From Thozetella sp. PMI_491 (Eukaryota; Ascomycota; Sordariomycetes; Chaetosphaeriales; Chaetosphaeriaceae): DNA of 64,000 nucleotides. Numbering within the stretch: the first letter of the stretch is position 1; the number at the start of each line of letters is the position of its first letter. The notes beneath the pieces are model-generated. The model made no database searches. It was not told the DNA's origin and was given only the letters and a program-made list of their open reading frames with translations. Where the stretch lies: positions 186,001 to 250,000 of the forward strand of contig MU270027.1 in NCBI GenBank assembly GCA_021432635.1, in the 5' to 3' direction. The position numbers were made by a program, and so were the translations under genes. Positions 58,849 to 64,000 of the stretch are shown piece by piece.

Positions 58849-59633
58849 TAGACGCGCCAACATCAACCCCGTGGAGCCTGTCAAAGTTTCTTCAGCAGTT
58901 CTCGAAAGGTCTCACGACCAGAGCCTACGCCCCCCTGACTCGAATACCTAAGCCCCATGATGGCGCTAACCTCGAGGCTGCGCGCAGGGGAGCGCTGTGC
59001 TACTGTACATGTGTGAACCCGAGCTGCTGAGATATGTGTTTCTCCGCATAGCCTGACGGGACGCAAGATTCAAGACAGCGGCGGTGGAAAGAGGCTCATC
59101 AGATCCCAAACAATCCTGGTTTTTCTCTTTAGAAGGGTGTGGGGGGGGGTTCGCTGGGACGGTAACGACGACAACTGAATGAGAAAAAAAGAGAGGCCCA
59201 GGGTAAGGTGGTGTGCTGAGGCCCGTGTCCTCTTCTTTCTCGACGGGCCCACTCCCATCTGGCATGTCCTGGATGCCCGTTGCCGTCAACCCCTGCGAGG
59301 TTGCGGCAAGGGACATGAGCAGTAGTCCGTGCTCTCCCGTCGAGACCATCGAGTCCGGTTCCGCCTAGGCCGCTATTGCCCTTCCCAATGATTACAACGT
59401 CTCAGTTCGACCAAAAGAGAACGTCGACATTTTGTCTTTCCCGCGGCCGCCGCACCCGTCTATTCCATGTTTATCTCCGGGTCTAGCGAGAGCGCCACGA
59501 ACATTAGCACTCTTAGGGTTAAACCCGATGGGGGCCACCCTAGGTTACCCGGAGTAGTTGCTGGCCCGTTCTTGCCGTGAGGGCCAATATGGCGTTCTCA
59601 CCCTCTTGGTGAGATCCACGCCGCCCTTTTTTA

Positions 59634-59665
59634 AAAATAAAAAAAAATAAAAAAATAAAAACCCC
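59634..59665. repeat. A-rich tract
   Basis: Runs of A interrupted by single T, followed by C and A runs. It resembles a genomic poly-A stretch; no adjacent retroelement was recognised. Confidence 0.8.
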
Positions 59666-61656
59666 CCAAAAAACCAGGCATTCATGCGACTGCGACAACT
59701 AGGTACCTCCACCTTTCAGCTGTTGGTCGAGTTCCTTGTCTGCTCTCGCTCTCTCTCTCTGCCGTGGTGTGCTGCAGATAACAGTGTGAGCGATAGCCTG
59801 GGTCGGGACATCGATTCGTGTCAGCGCACAGGATATCTGTACGTAACCGCAGAGCAACCACAGATGAAGGGGAGGGGCGGACGTTCGGCCATCGACGGGC
59901 ATGCCAGATCTCGCAATCCGGGCCTCAGGCCGACCAAGTCCTTCCTGGACTGCGGGGTCTCGCGAAGTTTGGTAAGGCCTAGGTCGGCGGCAAGAGAAGC
60001 GTGATGAGAGGTCGGAGCCCCCAAGGGCCCGAGAAGGACCCTCCATGTCAGCAGCAGGGCAACCAGGGCATCTGACTGGAGGATATGGCGGTCTAGGCCA
60101 AGGAATCGCAGAGTTCAAATGGTCTCAACACTTCTCTTGCCGCTGATTCGATGACGGGCACCATCAGTCGGCCATCAACCGAGACTATTGCGCAGAGCTA
60201 GGAGCAAGTCTCGTCGGTGGATAAAAGCTCGCGGTCGGCATTGGTTCGCACCAGAGCGGTGCTCTTCGTTTCTGTCTCCCCGAAGGTTCAAGCCGGGCGG
60301 CCGGTTCCTGCAGGAACGAACGGGGGCCTTCCTCGACCCTCGTTGCTTTTCCCTCGTCGTCAGATCGTCGTCGCGGCCGGCGAGCGAGGCCATCCCATGT
60401 CTTAGTCCTCTCGCCCCGTCTTTCCCGACCGCCTGTCACTGCGTCCGTTCGCTCGAGGCAGGCGACCCCTTCCCGGGGCACTAATGTAAAACGGCGTGCA
60501 TTAAGCGCCTAATAGACGGGAGAGAACCTGCATTCCCCTCCCACGGCGATGCGAGGGGCTTGTGGCGACCCCCTTCTGCCCGCTGTGGGCTGCTGCAAAC
60601 TGCAGTCCACGGGTTGCAGCTGAGCGACCATTCGGCAATGCAGCGTGCCTCGACGCTGACCGTGGACGCGACCCGCGGTACAAGGCCGCAGGTAGAGGAA
60701 CTTGCCAACAGACATACGCGCATCGTGGACTCGGGCCAACAGCAGGCTAGGCAGGTCTCTTGCCTCGTGCGGTTGGCGAATTCCGTGTGCGTTTTGTGGG
60801 GTCCGCTCCATCGGATACAGGGTTACTACTGTACCGTACGCACCACACGCACGCAGACCTCGCGTGCGCAGAGGCAGGTACGAAGGCGATGGCGAACCAA
60901 AGTACCTGCCGCAGCCGGATCAGGACTCGAGATTCGATGTCCGGGGAAACAGCTAGATTCACTAGGACACTCGGCGAGCTTTTTTTCGCGTGAGCCAGCA
61001 CGGTAAGCGCCGATGGCAGGCAGCAGGCACGCACTGAAAAGGGGTCGAGCGTCTTGCCTACAAGGGCCGGGGCGCATCTACGTCACTGACGCCCTTGCGT
61101 CCAATGCTAGACGGGATTCGCGATGAGAAGCTGGCAGTGCGCGAGGATGCTTCCAATTGACGAGCTTGGAACCGCGGAGCCATGGCAAGATTATCTAGGT
61201 GGATTCCTACGCTTGGCTGCCCGCTTGTGTGCCCCGGTCGCGTTCGCACCTCGAGCGGCAGACGCCAGTCTGCTCGATTCATTGGCAGGGTAGCCCCCTC
61301 TGGCAATCAATTGGACCGCGACGATCGCGACTGTCCGTCTGCTTGCAGGCGACGGCGGACATGGGCTTTTCGTCTCGGGGGTCTTCTCACGATGGCGGTC
61401 AAGCTGGGCCTATCATGGGCTAGCCCGCACAGCGCCATAACGAATAGAATGCGCTCATCCCGGATCCAGTAAACTCCCCTCTCCTCGGCCTCCGTAGTGG
61501 CAGGATGCTGCAAGGTTGCCTGGCCAGTCTCGGCCTTTGGCGAAGGCCCCAGAGATCACCGGATTGAGGCCAGGGACTCATTCCAAGGGCGTTCGCATTG
61601 GCGTCTTCGCGGCGCCGCCATGCGATGGGGCCCCTAGGGGCTCCATTTCTTCGGCA

Positions 61657-63695
61657 TCATCGTTTGACGATTGTGACTGGAGTGGGCATGGCGATTAGCA
61701 CCGCTCGCGCGCCGTATCATGCGTTTAGGGATCGGGATCGGAGGGGGACTAAGATTGTGACAGGTACATGGCGCAGCGCGCATCACAGCTGTCATGTTGT
61801 GTGCCACCGAGGGCGTGCCTGGAGGGAAGAGACGTACCGATATCTTCGTCCGCGAGCTCGTGTGAGAGCCCAACACGTTGCGGCTGGTGCTTGACCGACT
61901 TTCCATACACAACTGCCACCTTGAACTGCTCCACGATCGTTCTGTGGATGGCGTTACACTAGAGACGTCGCCTAGTTAGCGATACCTGCCCGATGGAGGC
62001 CGGTTTCGTCCGGTCCGCGAGGCTGGCCGGGCGTGGCCACTTACAAAATCCTCGATGCTGCATTTTGTGGAACGGAGCACAACAGGTGCTGAATAGTCAG
62101 GCATCTTTCCCTTTGGCTTAGTGTACACACGAACAAGGTTCAGTTTCTCCCACCTGCAGCAGATCATTAGCACGGCGTGGGTCGGTGAAAGCCTTTATTG
62201 CCCGTCGCGAAAAGGGTGCTACTCCGAGGAGGCCAGCCCCCCCGACTCTCGATCAAACATCCGTTTCCCGAGCCGCAAGATTGACAGCCTGCAGCCACCA
62301 CAGGCGAAGGGACTGGAGTGCCCGGAAGCCACCGACGCGCGCGCCCCTGAACCCTGGCAAAGAGCGGTCACGCCCAATCTTAAAATAGACGAAGGGGAAG
62401 AGCATTGAGCTGAGGCCCCTTGAGGCCGCGAGATCGATGCCGAAGAGAGTCCCGGTGGCGACTGAAGGGAAGATGGCACTTACATAGCCTCCATGAGCTC
62501 GTCAATATTCCAGCCATGCTCCGAGCTGATTGGGACCGCATTCGGGATGCGATAGAGCAGATCGAGCTCCTCAATGCTGATGCTGTCAATCTTGTTCAAT
62601 ACGTAGATGACGGGGATGTAGCTCCGGCTTTTGGCTTCAAGGATGTCGATCAGGTCGTCGATGGTGGCGTCGCACCGAATGGCAATGTCAGCCGAGCTGA
62701 TCTTGTACTCGCTCATCACGGCCTTGATCTCGTCGTGGTCGATGTGGGACAACGGCACGGTACTGGTGATGTTCAGCCCTCCTTTGTCCTTCTTCTTGAA
62801 CGTGATATTCGGGGGGCTCTTGTTGATGCGAATGCCAAAGCCCTCTAGCTCAGCCTCGATGACACGTTTGTCCGTCAGGGGTTTGTTGACGTCTAGGACG
62901 ATGAAGATCAAATGGCAGGTTTTGGCTACAGCAATGACTTGCCGGCCTCGACCACGGCCGTCCTTGGCACCTTCAATGATACCGGGAAGATCTATCATCT
63001 GAAGCGGAGCACCTAGGAGAAGATCAGTGACATGTTCCAGAAGTCGACAGCCCGGGGCCGCAGGGTTATCTAGCTCGATGCTGGCCCTGCGCGAAGAGCA
63101 GCTTCTTCCAGAGGGGCCGCGGTTTGTTCTCTGCTTCTTTCGACTGCCATCCCAGACTGCCCAGGCCACGGGACTCACCATTGTAGGTGACCTGCCCTGG
63201 CACACTGGTCAGTGTTGTGAACTCGTACGCCGCCGCCTCCGAATGCTGGCCAGTCAGCCTGCTCATGAGGGTGCTCTTCCCCACGGATGGGAAGCCGATA
63301 AAGCCAATACTGGCAACACCCGTTCTGGCAACATCGAAACCGGCGCCGCCGCCGCCGCCACCGCCGGAGGGTGTCAGGAGCTCGCGTTTGAGCTTGGCCA
63401 GCTTGGCTTTGAGCTGGCCCAAGTGGTATGACGTCGCCTTGTTCTTCTGCGTCCGCGCCATCTGGAAGGAGAGAAGTGGGCGAGGTTAGTTGCTGGCATG
63501 CGCTGTACGCCTCCCGGCTTGCTGTGAATAGGCCGGTGGCACATGGGAAGGGCCTCAAGGGGTTCCGTAAGTACCTCAGTCTCGATCTCCTTGATCTGTA
63601 CGCATCGCTGTTGTTAGCAAGCGCAATGAGAGAAGGAGGGGTCGCGTTGGGCGCTCGTCGCTAGACCTGCATACCTTTTCCACGGTCGTCGACAT
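61657..63695 (-). CDS. RBG1: Developmentally regulated GTP-binding protein RBG1/DRG1
   Basis: Seven exons (63695-63675, 63595-63575, 63461-63179, 63012-62484, 62153-62045, 61958-61838, 61676-61657) give exactly 367 residues, the length of DRG1/Rbg1. These cytosolic OBG-HflX-type GTPases associate with translating ribosomes with the partner Tma46/DFRP1 and help resolve stalled elongation. Visible are the N-terminal helix MSTTVEKIKEIETEMARTQ, a Gly-rich linker, G1 GFPSVGKST (residues 70-78), the G2 region [11 protein letters not shown]3 DLPG, the DRG-specific FKKKDKGG, G4 LNKID and a C-terminal TGS domain ([20 protein letters not shown]) ending DEDIVTIVKR. Exons 1, 2 and 7 carry only 21, 21 and 20 coding bases, so they are easily missed by gene finders; each is supported by the conserved sequence it restores. 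Introns are 79, 113, 166, 330, 86 and 161 bases. Confidence 0.96.
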
Positions 63696-64000
63696 GTTTG
63701 CGGCTGTTGATTCGTATCCCGACTATGTGTGATTGTCTATCTTTCGAAGGCGTAGAGCTGAGAACAGCGGCCGTTGGTTGGTGTTTTGTCTCTGATCGTA
63801 GTGCTCGCTGATTGACGTCAAGGGCCTGGTGGGTTGGTTGGGGTGGAATTTCGATAGAGGGGCAGAATTTGAGGTCTAATCGGTGTGGGACACCCCGTTT
63901 TTTGAATTCCTGGGCATGATTACCTCCACCAGCCCACCTGGGTTATATTTTCTAAGAGATATCGGCGCCATATCCCTGCCTGCGAGCCAACTGGACCATT
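63696..64000. promoter_or_regulatory. RBG1 upstream region
   Basis: 305 bases before the RBG1 ATG (minus strand), containing leader and probably promoter. CCAACC-like repeats on the coding strand lie around 63770-63840. No gene enters from the window edge. Confidence 0.5.

Larger units (their letters stand above)
54698..61656. other. 7-kb gene-free stretch upstream of the CENP-B-type gene
   Basis: No gene is supported. The longest open frames (56721-57263 + and 58368-59030 +) have no recognisable domain, no splice continuity and competing frames of similar length. The region contains GT-rich sequence near 56385-56415, G14 at 56135, G21 at 58033, a palindrome at 58835 and an A-rich tract at 59634-59665. 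It includes the CENP-B-type gene promoter and the RBG1 3' end. Confidence 0.55.

Noticed and set aside
58368-59030. 220-codon + frame in the 7-kb gene-free stretch
   Set aside because: It is Arg/Ser-rich with no recognisable motif and frames on the other strand are equally open. It looks like a chance ORF of GC-rich sequence.
1-64000. CRISPR array, prokaryotic operon or viral element
   Set aside because: No spaced direct repeats and no viral structural, polymerase or integrase motifs were seen; gene structures are eukaryotic throughout.

Overview
The window is a stretch of a GC-rich filamentous ascomycete nuclear genome (Pezizomycotina, most likely Sordariomycetes). The evidence is spliceosomal: most introns are 48-200 bases, with GTAAGT/GTGAGT/GTACGT-type donors and CTAAC/CTGAC branch sites. 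The window also carries fungal-specific families (Zn2Cys6 factor, Mss51, DHA1 transporter, PXA protein). It holds two assembly gaps, each bordered by G/C homopolymers. No CRISPR array, convincing tRNA or rRNA gene, or intact transposon was seen. Genus or species cannot be fixed from the sequence alone.

I support 14 protein-coding genes, with exon structures rebuilt by hand. Left part (0.8-3.2 kb): an NTM1-type protein N-terminal methyltransferase (+) converges on an SMP-30/regucalcin-type lactonase-like protein (-). A nearly 11-kb gene-free stretch follows, rich in microsatellites, and ends at a Pro/Ser-rich bZIP transcription factor (+, 14.2-16.0 kb). A DHA1 drug/H+ antiporter-like MFS transporter (-, 17.8-19.8 kb) comes next. 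Then come an NFKBIL1/J-like RS-rich protein (+, 22-23 kb), a conserved Ser-rich protein of unknown function (+, 24.8-26.8 kb), an IAH1-type SGNH esterase (-, 27.6-28.9 kb) and a Zn2Cys6 transcription factor (-, 31.3-33.4 kb).

The compact housekeeping block (38.9-51.1 kb) holds an intracellular LysM protein (+), the spliceosomal SF3b subunit RSE1 (-), the mitochondrial COX1 translation factor MSS51 (+) and a PXA-domain protein (+). RSE1 and MSS51 are divergent across a 330-bp shared promoter. The PXA gene carries a 1.8-kb intron, which is exceptional for this lineage. A CENP-B/pogo-type HTH DNA-binding protein (-, 52.9-54.7 kb) is followed by another 7-kb gene-free stretch. The window closes with the translation-associated GTPase RBG1/DRG1 (-, 61.7-63.7 kb, seven exons including a 21-base micro-exon).

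There is no biosynthetic cluster, defence island or other obviously new multi-gene system here. The genes look like independent neighbours. The most unusual signals are structural: long gene-free tracts next to regulator genes, G/C homopolymers up to 43 bases that coincide with assembly gaps, the 1.8-kb intron, tiny coding exons (6, 21, 21, 20 and 27 bases), and a palindromic TTATCGATAA motif seen in two gene-free regions.
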